From contig NZ_QTJU01000002.1 of the NCBI RefSeq assembly GCF_003412455.1, positions 806,001-870,000 on the forward strand: 64,000 nucleotides of DNA, in the 5' to 3' direction. The stretch comes from Deminuibacter soli (lineage in GTDB: Bacteria > Bacteroidota > Bacteroidia > Chitinophagales > Chitinophagaceae). This document shows positions 51,817 to 60,137 of the stretch, piece by piece. The first letter of the stretch is position 1; each line of letters starts with the position of its first letter. The notes beneath the pieces are model-generated. The model was not told the DNA's origin, searched no databases, and saw only the letters and a list, made by a program, of their open reading frames with translations. Both the position numbers and the translations under genes were made by a program.

Positions 51817-52268
51817 TTAGCAGTTATTATCACTAGGCCCACTGACAAAAGGTACGCCCCCGGAAATTGGCCCGGGTGATACACTAAAGCTTGTTCCTGG
51901 CATATATTCCTCCATCCATAATTTAAAGAAGCTTTTGAATTCATCCGTATATGCCGTTTTACCGTTCACTGCCTTCAATAAATACTCATGTGCATGTGCA
52001 GTTGCATAATCGATGGCTTGGGCAATAATGGCTTGTTGTGCTTGCGCAGTAAAAATATAGTGGACCTTCGCATCAGCCCCCATTGACTCATAGATATAGT
52101 AGCTGTCCCATAATTCAGCAAATTGATCATGGGAAGACAACCGATTTAGAAGATCCCATTTAACTACATCTATCGGGGCAAAAACCTGAATGCTATAGGT
52201 GATTTGCCAACTTTCACCATTTTCATACCATCCTGCAGGAATATTATTGATAATGCAGTTGTTAGTAG
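51817..52268 (-). pseudogene. toxin C-terminus-like remnant, 5' end cut by IS481 fragment
   Basis: The frame is open from the junction with the transposase fragment (about 52268): INNIPAGWYENGESW, ITYSIQVFAPIDVVKWDLLN, then an internal ATG-starting part (from 52140, MSSHDQFAELWDSYYIYESM) to the stop at 51817. The only Met start is internal and would omit the conserved N-terminal part, so I treat it as a truncated gene. The C-terminus (FFKLWMEEYMPGTSFSVSPG, GPISGGVPFVSGP) ends like the remnant at 50489. It may be the effector end of a polymorphic toxin. Confidence 0.45.
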
Positions 52269-52475
52269 ACGAACTGTATCTGTGAAAGGCTTCACAGGAC
52301 TATGCAAGAAGAATTTTACGCGGTCACATTCCGGAAAAAACTGTACGACAGCATCGACGATTTGCAGAACGATCTGGATGCCTGGATGGAGTACTACAAC
52401 AATGAAAGACCACATAGTGGCAGACATTGCTTTGGTAAAACTCCTATGCAGACATTATCGAATCACTACCTTTAG
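52269..52475 (+). pseudogene. IS481-family transposase, C-terminal relic
   Basis: Reads TNCICERLHRTMQEEFYAVT, then RKKLYDSIDDLQNDLDAWME and YYNNERPHSGRHCFGKTPMQ to TAG 52473-52475. This is the last third of the DDE domain (with the catalytic Glu in CERLH) and the conserved YNxxRPHxG end. An in-frame TAG lies directly upstream at 52266-52268. It is the same orientation as the N-terminal relic 1.2 kb upstream. Confidence 0.75.
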
Positions 52476-52601
52476 CAAAACAAAAGCTGCTGAATGGCCT
52501 ACATTCAGCAGCTTAATATCTTTGTTTTAATCTTCGTTTGTCAGATCAAATACTATCTAATACACATTATTCCATTCATCGACTATTATATTATAAGAAA
52601 T

Positions 52602-53599
52602 CTAAGCAGGATTTTTATGAAGATAAACTAATACGCTATTCTCTTTTTTTAAAACTCCCTCGTGAAGTTTTTCAATGTAAGCGGTTATCGAATCGTAATT
52701 TGTTTCCAAAATTTTATCATAATCGAACTTTACATTGTTTGACAATAGTACAGCATTTGAAATAATTTTGGCATTTGAAATTATTCTTTCATAATCCAAC
52801 TCTACAATATTTGTAAGCCCATGCCTTACGCGTTCAAAATACATATGTGTGGTATACAATATCCGAATTGCTGGATGCGGATGATCGCCTTTTTCATAAT
52901 AAACATCTGTTGGTGTGTTCGCTCTTAAACTCAAGCGATAAAATAATGTAATTATTGATGATAATCCAATAGAAAACAAATCCTCCAGAATCTCTTTCTT
53001 TTTTGCCACATCTTCAAAGTCTGTCCATTCATTAAATATGTACCAGGATGCAACGTTAGCTCCTTCGCAATCGGCGTCGTATTCGTATATATGCGAATCC
53101 TCATCATAATCATCATTGATCAAATCGGCATATTCTTTAGTTTTTGTCGCCTTTTCAAAAAAAGAATTCTGAGCTAAATGGCAACGCTCGTGATTAAAAA
53201 TAAATAGAACTGCATATTGTGTTAATTTGTTTATAATTAAAAAGTTGGTTTGGGCTAATGTATTTGATAAAAAAGATAAATCTTCTTTAAATTTAACCAG
53301 ATCTAATTTTTGATAAAAATCAGATAGGAAAATTATCAGGCCCTTATTAAGTGCAAGAATTGAATATTTGTTAGGTCTCTATAAGCGCATGCATTGATGT
53401 CTTCATCATTAGTGTAGATAAAACGCGCAGGTTGTATTGGAAACCGATTTGACCAATTAACCAGAAAATTTTGGCCATAATCAAATAGACTTTGCATAAA
53501 CTGTTCGTGTGGTGATCCGTAAAAATCCTACACATCCTCTGCCTTCAAATAACAAGCATTGATTAGTTCTTGTGCTACATCTTTATAAGTAAAGGCCAT
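52602..53599 (-). pseudogene. HExxH zinc metalloprotease, broken by an amber codon and a frameshift
   Basis: From ATG 53597-53599 the minus strand reads MAFTYKDVAQELINACYLKA, meets TAG at 53528-53530, continues as DFYGSPHEQFMQSLFDYGQN to about 53375, then shifts frame and continues KYSILALNKGLIIFLSDFY to the protease core. That core reads VLFIFNHERCHLAQN (HERCH, positions near 53190) and, about 40 residues later, EYDADCEGANVA, a plausible third-ligand motif, ending at 52602. The layout (membrane-like strand, HExxH, ExxAD) recalls Lit/U49-type or ImmA-like peptidases; a phage-exclusion role is a guess. Only the 173 residues after the HExxH site are open from a TTG. About 332 codons when repaired. 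Confidence 0.6.
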
Positions 53600-54094
53600 A
53601 GTTTTTCTTAAACATACGGTATATTTATTTTTTTTGCAAGGTTGAGTAACGATAGTCTTAATACATTTTTATTTTGCATCTTTTGTGCTTATTGCAAATT
53701 CAATCATGCTTTTCCGGCGTCGCAGTGGGTGACTGATTCTTAAATTAGCTTAAGTGAGCGGTTTGTAATCTGGTGTAGGATAGCTGTAAATATTCCCAGT
53801 AGTCCATAAGCATCTGCTACCATGCCCAATCCTCCATTCATTTTCATTCAACTGCCCTCAACCTATTGCAAATTCTCCCCATACATTATACTTTCGTCAG
53901 CCTCTGGAGCGCATCAAAATCTTATATCTGGTTGTAAAGCCACAAACACCAAACGCCGGTAACGGCACTAGTTACTTCACTTATTTAAACTTGCTTGCCT
54001 ATGCAGTAAAGCGTAATTGTTTGCGCCATTGCGCGCGCTATCAATCAAATGGTTATTGCTGTTTTTCAATCACTTATATTGCTTAGCCCGTACG
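53600..54094. other. gene-free AT-rich stretch
   Basis: I see no protein-like frame, RNA gene or strong hairpin here on either strand. The first part may be the promoter region of the protease pseudogene. It separates decayed accessory DNA from the 21-bp repeat. Confidence 0.4.
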
Positions 54095-54380
54095 TAGGGG
54101 GGCTGTAGGGCAACCTGCGCAAATAGTTGCGGTGCCAACGCAGGTACGGCAGGTTACCACGCAAAGTGCGCAGGTACCTGCCGGGGTTTGGTAGCCACCT
54201 GCGTGGTATGCGCAGGGGCCTGCGGCAGTTGCGTAGACACCTGCCGTGTTTGCGCAGCAGCCTGCGCAATGTTGGTACACATCTGCCATAAACGGGCAGG
54301 TACCGTAGGCATTGCGGCAGGTACCTGCGCAACATATTGCCACACCTGCCCAAAGTTTTGCGGCGCCGCAAAAGGGTAGG
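54095..54380. repeat. degenerate 21-bp tandem repeat (heptad-coding on the minus strand)
   Basis: Read on the minus strand the region splits into consecutive 21-base units such as TGGCAATATGTTGCGCAGGTA followed by CCTGCCGCAATGCCTACGGTA, each ending in a GCAGGT/GCAGGC-like core. The minus frame 54154-54414 codes heptads of the type VPAxxxQ (VAQVPAA, RQVPAHF, PQAPAHT). The repeat continues past that frame's TAA for about three more units. It may be a small repeat protein with a premature stop or a non-coding satellite. Confidence 0.65.
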
Positions 54381-54487
54381 GAGTAAGCCATTGTACAAAC
54401 AGCAATACCTGCACATTATTAAAGTAAACCTATTCACTATTTAAACGCCTGAACGACAATGCCGGGCGTTTGCAAAACACCTTTCTT

Positions 54488-55198
54488 ATGCCAAATGATT
54501 ATTTTATGCCCCGCACCGAAGCCGATAAAGACAGCTGGCTTAAAAACTTTGCGGCCAAGCTGCCGGCCTATGCAGCCAAATATGGTATAACTGCCGATGA
54601 GGTTACCGATATGCAAAACAGCAGCGCTTATTACAGCTATTGGCTTACCTATCACCAGCAGTTTAGCGAGTTTACCAAAAAGCTTACCCAGTACAAGGCC
54701 GAGCTGCGCGAGGGCGGTGCCAATAACGATGTTGCCATAATGCCTGCACCGCCTACCATAGCGGCTGCACCTACTGCGGTAACACCCGGTATATTTAAAT
54801 GCGCCGCCGCACTGGTGGCCGGTATAAAAGCTAAAACAATCTACAGCGCCAGCGACGGCACCGATTTAGGTATTGAAGGCAGCGGCGCAGTAGAAAGCCT
54901 TAGCCGCAAACAGGTAGAAAGCAAGCCCACCATTACACTACGCCTGATAGCAGGCGGCGCACCCGAAATTGTATGGCGCAAAGGCGGTATGGATGGTATT
55001 GATATTTATGTTGACCGGGGCACCGGCCAATGGCAATACCTGGCTACCGATACACACCCCAACTATACTGATACCGCCCCACTGCCCGCCGCAGGCCAAA
55101 GTGCTTTATGGAAGTACAGGTGTATATATCGCGATCACGATGCCCAGGTTGGCCAGTGGAGCGATGTTGCAAGCATTACCGTATCAAGCGCCATATAA
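54488..55198 (+). CDS. hypothetical protein of a common Bacteroidota family (Fn3-like C-terminus)
   Basis: About 236 residues from ATG 54488 (MPNDYFMPRTEADKDSWLKNF); an upstream in-frame ATG at 54470 adds six residues. The N-terminal half is helical (AKLPAYAAKYGITADEVTDMQNSSAYYSYWLTYHQQF, in pieces), then a Pro/Ala linker. The C-terminal half is beta-rich, ending in GMDGIDIYVDRGTGQWQYLA ... TDTAPLPAAGQSALWKYRCIY ... VGQWSDVASITV, like a fibronectin III-type strand set. Similar proteins are common in Bacteroidota accessory regions; function unknown. Confidence 0.6.
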   Translation: MPNDYFMPRTEADKDSWLKNFAAKLPAYAAKYGITADEVTDMQNSSAYYSYWLTYHQQFSEFTKKLTQYKAELREGGANNDVAIMPAPPTIAAAPTAVTPGIFKCAAALVAGIKAKTIYSASDGTDLGIEGSGAVESLSRKQVESKPTITLRLIAGGAPEIVWRKGGMDGIDIYVDRGTGQWQYLATDTHPNYTDTAPLPAAGQSALWKYRCIYRDHDAQVGQWSDVASITVSSAI

Positions 55199-55263
55199 GC
55201 GCCTGTTTAAAATACTGGTTACGCCAGTTTGATGTGTTTTTATAACGATGCCTTTATACGAAA

Positions 55264-55289
55264 AAAGCCCTGCACTCTTGCAGGGCTTT
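55264..55289. terminator. bidirectional terminator
   Basis: AAAGCCCTGCA / TGCAGGGCTTT with a four-base loop, flanked by A- and T-rich runs. It separates the convergent genes ending at 55198 and 55315. Confidence 0.85.
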
Positions 55290-55314
55290 ACTGTTGTTAT
55301 AGTGTTTTAAGCAA

Positions 55315-55908
55315 TCAGGTGTTTTTATTTACATGATCAAGCGCCATCTTGAATTTTGCAGCAAAGCCATCATCCACACCATATTCGCTGAATTTTTTAT
55401 TTGCCCAATCAAACACGGGAATGGCTGTACCGGTTGCTTCATGAACAATAATAGAATTGAAATAGGGGTGGGAGTAAAGCCAGCCAAAGCCGCCCTGCTG
55501 GCAAAACAAATGGCCCAGCATTGCCCCAAACTCACAAACGGTTATCAGATAATCGTTTGAAAAATCACCGGGGTCGCTTTGTTTAATAATTGTTGAAATC
55601 TGTTTCCTGGTATAAAAGGTGTCTACCGCATGCAGCAGCTCAAGCGTTATACTGGCCGATTGGTATATTGATTGGTAGTCGCCCAGGGCTGCATCAATCA
55701 TTGTTTGAATCTGGTCTTTGTTGCTTGCTAAAAGGTCGTCGGGTAGATGTTGTATACTATCTAAGCGCAGTGGCGTGCCTGTAAATCCACTAACTACAAA
55801 TAAATCAGGGCGTGGCATTTGAGGGGCATTATCGCTCTCGTACCAAGGCGTGATAAACTTTTTGAATAAGACATTACAATCCGGCAGCTTTCGTTGAAAC
55901 AGGAACAT
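55315..55908 (-). CDS. hypothetical protein, possibly immunity-like
   Basis: 197 residues, soluble. Contains ITPWYESDNAPQMPRPDLFVVSGFTGT, SDPGDFSNDYLITVCEFGAMLGHLFCQQ and GFGWLYSHPYFNSIIVHEATGTAIPVFDWANKKFSEYG. These are not assignable to a family by eye, but the pattern 'WLYSHPYFNS...G..IPVFDWA..KFSEYG' with a long acidic helical middle is typical of small cytoplasmic proteins next to toxins. No partner is visible next to it. Confidence 0.45.
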   Translation of the reverse strand: MFLFQRKLPDCNVLFKKFITPWYESDNAPQMPRPDLFVVSGFTGTPLRLDSIQHLPDDLLASNKDQIQTMIDAALGDYQSIYQSASITLELLHAVDTFYTRKQISTIIKQSDPGDFSNDYLITVCEFGAMLGHLFCQQGGFGWLYSHPYFNSIIVHEATGTAIPVFDWANKKFSEYGVDDGFAAKFKMALDHVNKNT

Positions 55909-55950
55909 TGTGTGAATTTATTTTAGGGTAAAGATTGATAAAGAAGTTGA

Positions 55951-56190
55951 TTATTTGGCAGGCGCAAACAACTCATAGATTTCAATGTCGAAGCCGGTAG
56001 CTATTTTCACAATGGTATTGAACTCTATATTCGTTAATCCGTTCTCAATTTTACTTAAATCTCCATTATCAATACCAATAGCTACCTCCAAATCGACAAG
56101 TGTCAATTTTCGCTCTTTTCTTAACACCCGCATGCGTTTTCCAAATGCAAGCAATTCTGTAGTCAGCCTTTCAGTTTCAAGGTGTTTCAT
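55951..56190 (-). CDS. XRE-family regulator 1
   Basis: 79 residues, one helix-turn-helix (about 12-72): KRMRVLRKERKLTLVDLEVAIGIDNGDLSKIENGLTNIEFNTIVKIATGFDIEIYELF. Compact, so probably a simple repressor or antitoxin. First of three neighbouring XRE genes on the same strand, spaced 32 bases apart; it is more distant in sequence from the other two. Confidence 0.8.
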   Translation of the reverse strand: MKHLETERLTTELLAFGKRMRVLRKERKLTLVDLEVAIGIDNGDLSKIENGLTNIEFNTIVKIATGFDIEIYELFAPAK

Positions 56191-56222
56191 TTGTTAGCTA
56201 TCTAAAAATCAAAGTAGGGAAA

Positions 56223-56444
56223 TCATTTGTGTAAAGTGGATTCCACCAGCTCCCTGAGATCCATTTTAAAGAGAATCGAAATTTTATAGAGCGTTTCCAA
56301 TGGAGGCTGGTGCGTATTGGTCACCCATTTTGAAACAGTCCCTTCAGTTACGCCCAGTTGGTCAGCCAGCCAACGGTTTGTTTTGTCCTTTTCCGCAAGA
56401 ACTATCCGAAGCCTGTTCAAATTTATCTTGCTTTTCTTTTCCAT
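56223..56444 (-). CDS. XRE-family regulator 2
   Basis: 73 residues: an N-terminal basic stretch, then LRIVLAEKDKTNRWLADQLGVTEGTVSKWVTNTHQPPLETLYKISILFKMDLRELVE. Clearly paralogous to the next gene (both share RxVLAExxxTNxWLAxxLGV...VSxWVxNxxQPxxExxxxIxxLxKxDxRxLxE). It lies 32 bases after it. Confidence 0.8.
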   Translation of the reverse strand: MEKKSKINLNRLRIVLAEKDKTNRWLADQLGVTEGTVSKWVTNTHQPPLETLYKISILFKMDLRELVESTLHK

Positions 56445-56476
56445 CAGTTTCGCATGTAGTTCAGACGTATAATCAC

Positions 56477-56692
56477 CTATTTTTTACGAATCGTCGGCTC
56501 GAACAGATCGCGTATATCTACTTTAAGTAAGTCGGCAATTTCAACAAATACCTCAACCCTTGGCTGTTGCAAATTATTCACCCAGCGGGAAACGGTCACC
56601 TCGCCAACTCCCAATTTCTCTGCAAGCCACTTATTCGTTCTATTTTGTTCAGCCAGAACTACCCTTATCCTGTTTATGTTTCGGTTCTCCAT
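56477..56692 (-). CDS. XRE-family regulator 3
   Basis: 71 residues: RIRVVLAEQNRTNKWLAEKLGVGEVTVSRWVNNLQQPRVEVFVEIADLLKVDIRDLFE. Paralogue of regulator 2, so an apparent tandem duplication. It is the most upstream of the three on the minus strand and is preceded by a region with inverted TTTACACT / AGTGTAAA arms (56752-56759 and 56803-56810). Confidence 0.8.
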   Translation of the reverse strand: MENRNINRIRVVLAEQNRTNKWLAEKLGVGEVTVSRWVNNLQQPRVEVFVEIADLLKVDIRDLFEPTIRKK

Positions 56693-57110
56693 TTTGCAGA
56701 AATTGAACGCATTAGAACCGAAATATATATCGAATCATTATCAAATTAAATTTTACACTTTTCTGTATAATTTATTATCGTTAAAAGATATTTTATTATC
56801 TTAGTGTAAAGATTCGAAAATGAAGCTTTTTTGTAACGATAGCTAGTTGCTGATACGAATAAGGCAACCACATTTATTTAAAGCGCATTTGCTTTACACT
56901 CGCCTCTGAAAACTACGACCTTTCAATGGCGGCGAAGAATAAGGTAAATCGCTCACGTTTGCTTTTATTTGCATAAAAGATAGGCGTGGGCGTTCTTATT
57001 GCCGCCGGGGTGTCGTAGCCCTTCAGAGCGTAGGAACTAACCCACGCTTTTTTGTGCGTGGTTGGTTCACTCAAATAGTTTCTGTTTTTTCTTACCATCA
57101 AAACTGCTAT
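56693..57110. promoter_or_regulatory. regulatory region between XRE array and HEPN gene
   Basis: 418 bases without a gene. Contains the inverted repeat TTTACACT (56752) / AGTGTAAA (56803) and a third TTTACACT at about 56891, possible XRE operators. A hairpin-forming element AACTAACCCACGC (57035-57047) with GCGTGGTTGGTT follows, directly upstream of the HEPN gene. A minus-strand 81-codon frame here is not credible. Confidence 0.4.
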
Positions 57111-57965
57111 ATGAAAACATCCACCACCCAACCTGCCAATACACAGGCATTGTACCAACAGCTAACACAAACCATTACCACCATTGTTCCCTGTTACAAA
57201 ATATATTTAATAGGCATTTCCGGCGCCCAGTGTTATGCCTATAACCCCTTTGTTTTGGTTGATGGCTACCTGCACGATGAGCCGGTGTATCACCTGGCCG
57301 TTGTTATAAAACAAAACACCAAACAAGCTCTGAACGAAGTGCAGGATGCCATTGAAAACCGCTGTAAAAAACTGGCCGATGTGAATGCCCTTGTACTAAC
57401 GCAAGAAGCTTACCACGCACAACAACAAAACGCACACCCCTTTGCCACTACACTTAACGAGAAAGCAGAGTTGTTGTATAATGATGATGACGATAGGCCA
57501 TGTATAACAATGGCCGAACATGCAATTGATGCGCCCGGCCCCACTTATGCCGATAGGCAAATACTTGTTACCGGTTTTATACAAGGTGCATTGTTTTACC
57601 AGCAGCGCCAAAGCTGCCAAATGGCCGCCTTTCTGTTGCACCAGGCTGCAGAGCAATTGTACATTGGCCTGTACCAGCAGGTTACCGGTTACCAGCTGCA
57701 TACGCATAACCTGGATAAGTTAAGGCGCTATACCCGCTGCCTTAGCCCGCTGCTGCACACCATATTTCCCGTAAACACCACGGCCGAAGCTCACTTGTTT
57801 ACCCTGCTGCAGCGTGCTTATGTAGATGGGCGCTACAACCCCCGTTTTGCCGTTACCCCTGCCGAGCTTGGTACGCTGCTTACCCGCCTGTTGCTGTTGC
57901 AGCAATTGGTTAACAGTATTTGCAGCAAACTGCCGCAGCCCGCTGCCATGGCAGTAGCCTGCTAG
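57111..57965 (+). CDS. HEPN-domain protein with N-terminal nucleotidyltransferase-like region
   Basis: 284 residues from ATG 57111 (MKTSTTQPANTQALYQQL). The N-terminal region (about 20-120) contains KIYLIGISGAQCYAYNP and a strand/helix pattern compatible with a degenerate nucleotidyltransferase or AbiEii-like fold; clear GSxxxxxxDxD catalytic residues are not seen. The C-terminal HEPN domain (about 150-270) reads AAFLLHQAAEQLYIGLYQQVTGYQLHTHNLDKLRRYTRCL and FTLLQRAYVDGRYNPRF (the RxxxxH-like HEPN motif is not clear). HEPN proteins are frequent RNases in toxin and defence modules; the RNase motif here is uncertain. Confidence 0.6.
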   Translation: MKTSTTQPANTQALYQQLTQTITTIVPCYKIYLIGISGAQCYAYNPFVLVDGYLHDEPVYHLAVVIKQNTKQALNEVQDAIENRCKKLADVNALVLTQEAYHAQQQNAHPFATTLNEKAELLYNDDDDRPCITMAEHAIDAPGPTYADRQILVTGFIQGALFYQQRQSCQMAAFLLHQAAEQLYIGLYQQVTGYQLHTHNLDKLRRYTRCLSPLLHTIFPVNTTAEAHLFTLLQRAYVDGRYNPRFAVTPAELGTLLTRLLLLQQLVNSICSKLPQPAAMAVAC

Positions 57966-58117
57966 CAGCTGCATTACATGCAGGCATTAACATTAATAAG
58001 TATGCAACTAAAATAATACAGCCGGTACACCTGTTACCGGTTGCGCACACCTGCGTGGGTTAGTTGGCCGTTCCGTTCCCGGAATGGCATTCTTTCTATT
58101 TCTTAAAAAACTACGAC

Positions 58118-58597
58118 ATGGCTAATAAACGAAACTTATTACGCAACATTAAAAGCGGGTGGTGCGGCCCGCACATTGCCATACGCTACCAGCAACGGCC
58201 GTTGTGCCCTGCGTATATTGCAGACCACCCCGCTGCCAGTTACCACATGGCCTTAAGCGTGTGGGATAAAAACCTGATAAACATACAGGAGCAGTTAATG
58301 GTGTTTTACCTGAACAATGCCAACCGGGTATTGGGCCATCGCCTGGTAAGCACCGGCAACGCTACGGGCTGCTGTATTGATGTACGGCTTATTTTATCAA
58401 TTGCCCTGCACAGCTTAGCAACGGCTGTAATTGTGGTACACAACCACCCATCGGGCAAGTTAACACCCAGCCGGGCAGATAAATTACATACCCAACGCCT
58501 GCGCGATGCACTGGCGCTTATTGATGTGCATTTGCTGGATCACCTGGTTATTTCTGAACAAGGCTTTTATTCTATGCTACGGGAAGGCGTGTTATAA
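58118..58597 (+). CDS. RadC-family JAMM/MPN protein
   Basis: 159 residues from ATG 58118 (MANKRNLLRNIKSGWCGPHI). The N-terminal part is diverged; the MPN domain (about 45-155) has the JAMM metal site VVHNHPSGKLTPSRADKLHTQRL, the family's HxHPSGxxxPSxxD. RadC proteins are peptidase/deubiquitinase-fold proteins often carried on mobile elements, with no confirmed repair function. It lies 153 bases downstream of the HEPN gene and its upstream region repeats a motif also found before that gene. Confidence 0.85.
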   Translation: MANKRNLLRNIKSGWCGPHIAIRYQQRPLCPAYIADHPAASYHMALSVWDKNLINIQEQLMVFYLNNANRVLGHRLVSTGNATGCCIDVRLILSIALHSLATAVIVVHNHPSGKLTPSRADKLHTQRLRDALALIDVHLLDHLVISEQGFYSMLREGVL

Positions 58598-58655
58598 CAC
58601 TGGCCATAGCGCCTGGCTTACGGCGCGGTTTTCTTTGATTTCCGGGCATGAGCTA

Positions 58656-58681
58656 AAGCCGCCTGTGTTTACAGGTGGTTT
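58656..58681 (+). terminator. probable terminator after the RadC gene
   Basis: AAGCCGCCTGT pairs with ACAGGTGGTTT around a GTTT loop; the T-run is short. It lies between convergent genes. Confidence 0.5.
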
Positions 58682-58686
58682 ATTGT

Positions 58687-59832
58687 TTACACCAGCTTTA
58701 CCACGCCACCCGTTTGCGCGGCTTTGTAGATGGCTTCAATAATGCGTATATCCCGCAGGCCCTCGCTGCCGTTTATGTGTGCAGGCATGGGTTGTTTGTT
58801 AATGATGTATTGGGCCATGGCATCCAGCTGGGAGGCCTGCTGGTTAATGGGTGGTATGTTTAAAATGCCGGCGCTGGTTTTGCCTGTAAAGGGGCCGTGG
58901 CTTAGCGCGGGGGATAGTTCAAAATAACCATCATCTGCCGAGGCGTACAACTTATCTATATTAAACCCGTAACTGCTGGTGCAATTGGCGGCCGCGCCGC
59001 CGGGGAATTGCATTTGCCAGGTAATGCTTTCTTCTACCTGCGTAAACCGCTGTGCATGGTGCACAGGGCCAAACTGTGCGGTTACGGCAACAGGCTCTTC
59101 ACCCAATACATAACGGGCGGCTTGTACGCAGTACACACCCAAATCCATCAACGGGCCGCCGCCTGCTTTTGTTTTATGCAGCCGCCACTGGGTGTCATCG
59201 TTTATATCAACCATATCATTTGCATCAGCAAGGTTATAGGTTTTATAACCCAGCCCTGCTTCCAGGTAACGTACGGGGCCAAATGCTTTTTGCTGGCCCA
59301 GGCGCATTATTTCCTGCTGCGTGGGTTCAAAATGCATGCGGTAGCCAACAGCCAGTTGCACACCTGCTTTGTTGCAGGCGGCTATCATGGCTTCACAATC
59401 GGCCGCGGTGGTGGCCATGGGCTTTTCGGTAATTACATGCTTGCCTGCCTGTGCTGCACGAATGGTAAAGGGCTTGTGCAAAAAATTGGGCAGCACTATA
59501 TACACCACGTCAATGTTGGGGTTGTGTGCAATGCCGTCGAAATTGTTGTAGTTGTAAATGTTCTGCGGCGGCAGCTGGTATTGTTGCTGCCAGGCAGCGG
59601 CTTTATCTGCGTGCCCGGTAACTACACCGGCCAGCCTGCAGTATTGCGATGCCTGCAACCCTTCTGCCAGCATGCGGGCGTAATTGCCCAGCCCGCAAAG
59701 TGCAACGTTTAGTTTGGGCCCGTTGTATGGTGCAGTTGCTGCATGCACAGAAGGCAACAGTAATGGGAGGGATGCGGCAACGCTGCCTGCCCCCAGTTTC
59801 TCTAAAAAACCACGGCGGGTTAATGCGCTCAT
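58687..59832 (-). CDS. Gfo/Idh/MocA-family oxidoreductase, Tat-exported
   Basis: 381 residues. A twin-arginine signal (LTRRGFLEKLGAG, with cleavage after VHA) precedes the NAD(P)-binding Rossmann domain (about 35-150): LNVALCGLGNYARMLAEGLQ, TEKPMATTAADCEAMIAAC (the catalytic lysine in EKP), and the C-terminal alpha/beta domain. Most exported members oxidise or epimerise sugars or glycosides in the periplasm with tightly bound cofactor. Substrate unknown. Confidence 0.9.
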   Translation of the reverse strand: MSALTRRGFLEKLGAGSVAASLPLLLPSVHAATAPYNGPKLNVALCGLGNYARMLAEGLQASQYCRLAGVVTGHADKAAAWQQQYQLPPQNIYNYNNFDGIAHNPNIDVVYIVLPNFLHKPFTIRAAQAGKHVITEKPMATTAADCEAMIAACNKAGVQLAVGYRMHFEPTQQEIMRLGQQKAFGPVRYLEAGLGYKTYNLADANDMVDINDDTQWRLHKTKAGGGPLMDLGVYCVQAARYVLGEEPVAVTAQFGPVHHAQRFTQVEESITWQMQFPGGAAANCTSSYGFNIDKLYASADDGYFELSPALSHGPFTGKTSAGILNIPPINQQASQLDAMAQYIINKQPMPAHINGSEGLRDIRIIEAIYKAAQTGGVVKLV

Positions 59833-60137
59833 AACAGTATGCGTTTTACTGTTGGTAGCGGAAAGCGGGGATTTATTACAGTGGGGTTTGTAGTTTAACG
59901 TTTCATGTTTGAAGTTTAACGTTTGTGTGTTTTAAGCGTGGTGCGTGCGTTCTTTTTTTACCACAAAGGGCACGAAGAGAAAACCCACAAAGATCACAAA
60001 GGGCGGCTGTGGGACACAGCCGCAGGCGATGTGCAGCGATCGCTCATTTTGTATTTCATTCACTATTGCCTATTCACTATTCACCGGTTTTGGCTTTCAC
60101 TCACCACTGACCACTCACTACTCACCTGTGCGCAGCC
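59833..60137. repeat. intergenic region with dispersed repeats (families A, C, D, E)
   Basis: Family E at 59961-60002 (CCACAAAGGGCACGAAGAGA ...), a family A palindrome at 60003-60023, family C at 60056-60083, and family D at about 60101-60127. No gene. Confidence 0.65.

Noticed and set aside
59008-59712. Plus-strand 234-codon frame
   Set aside because: Antisense to the Gfo/Idh/MocA oxidoreductase.
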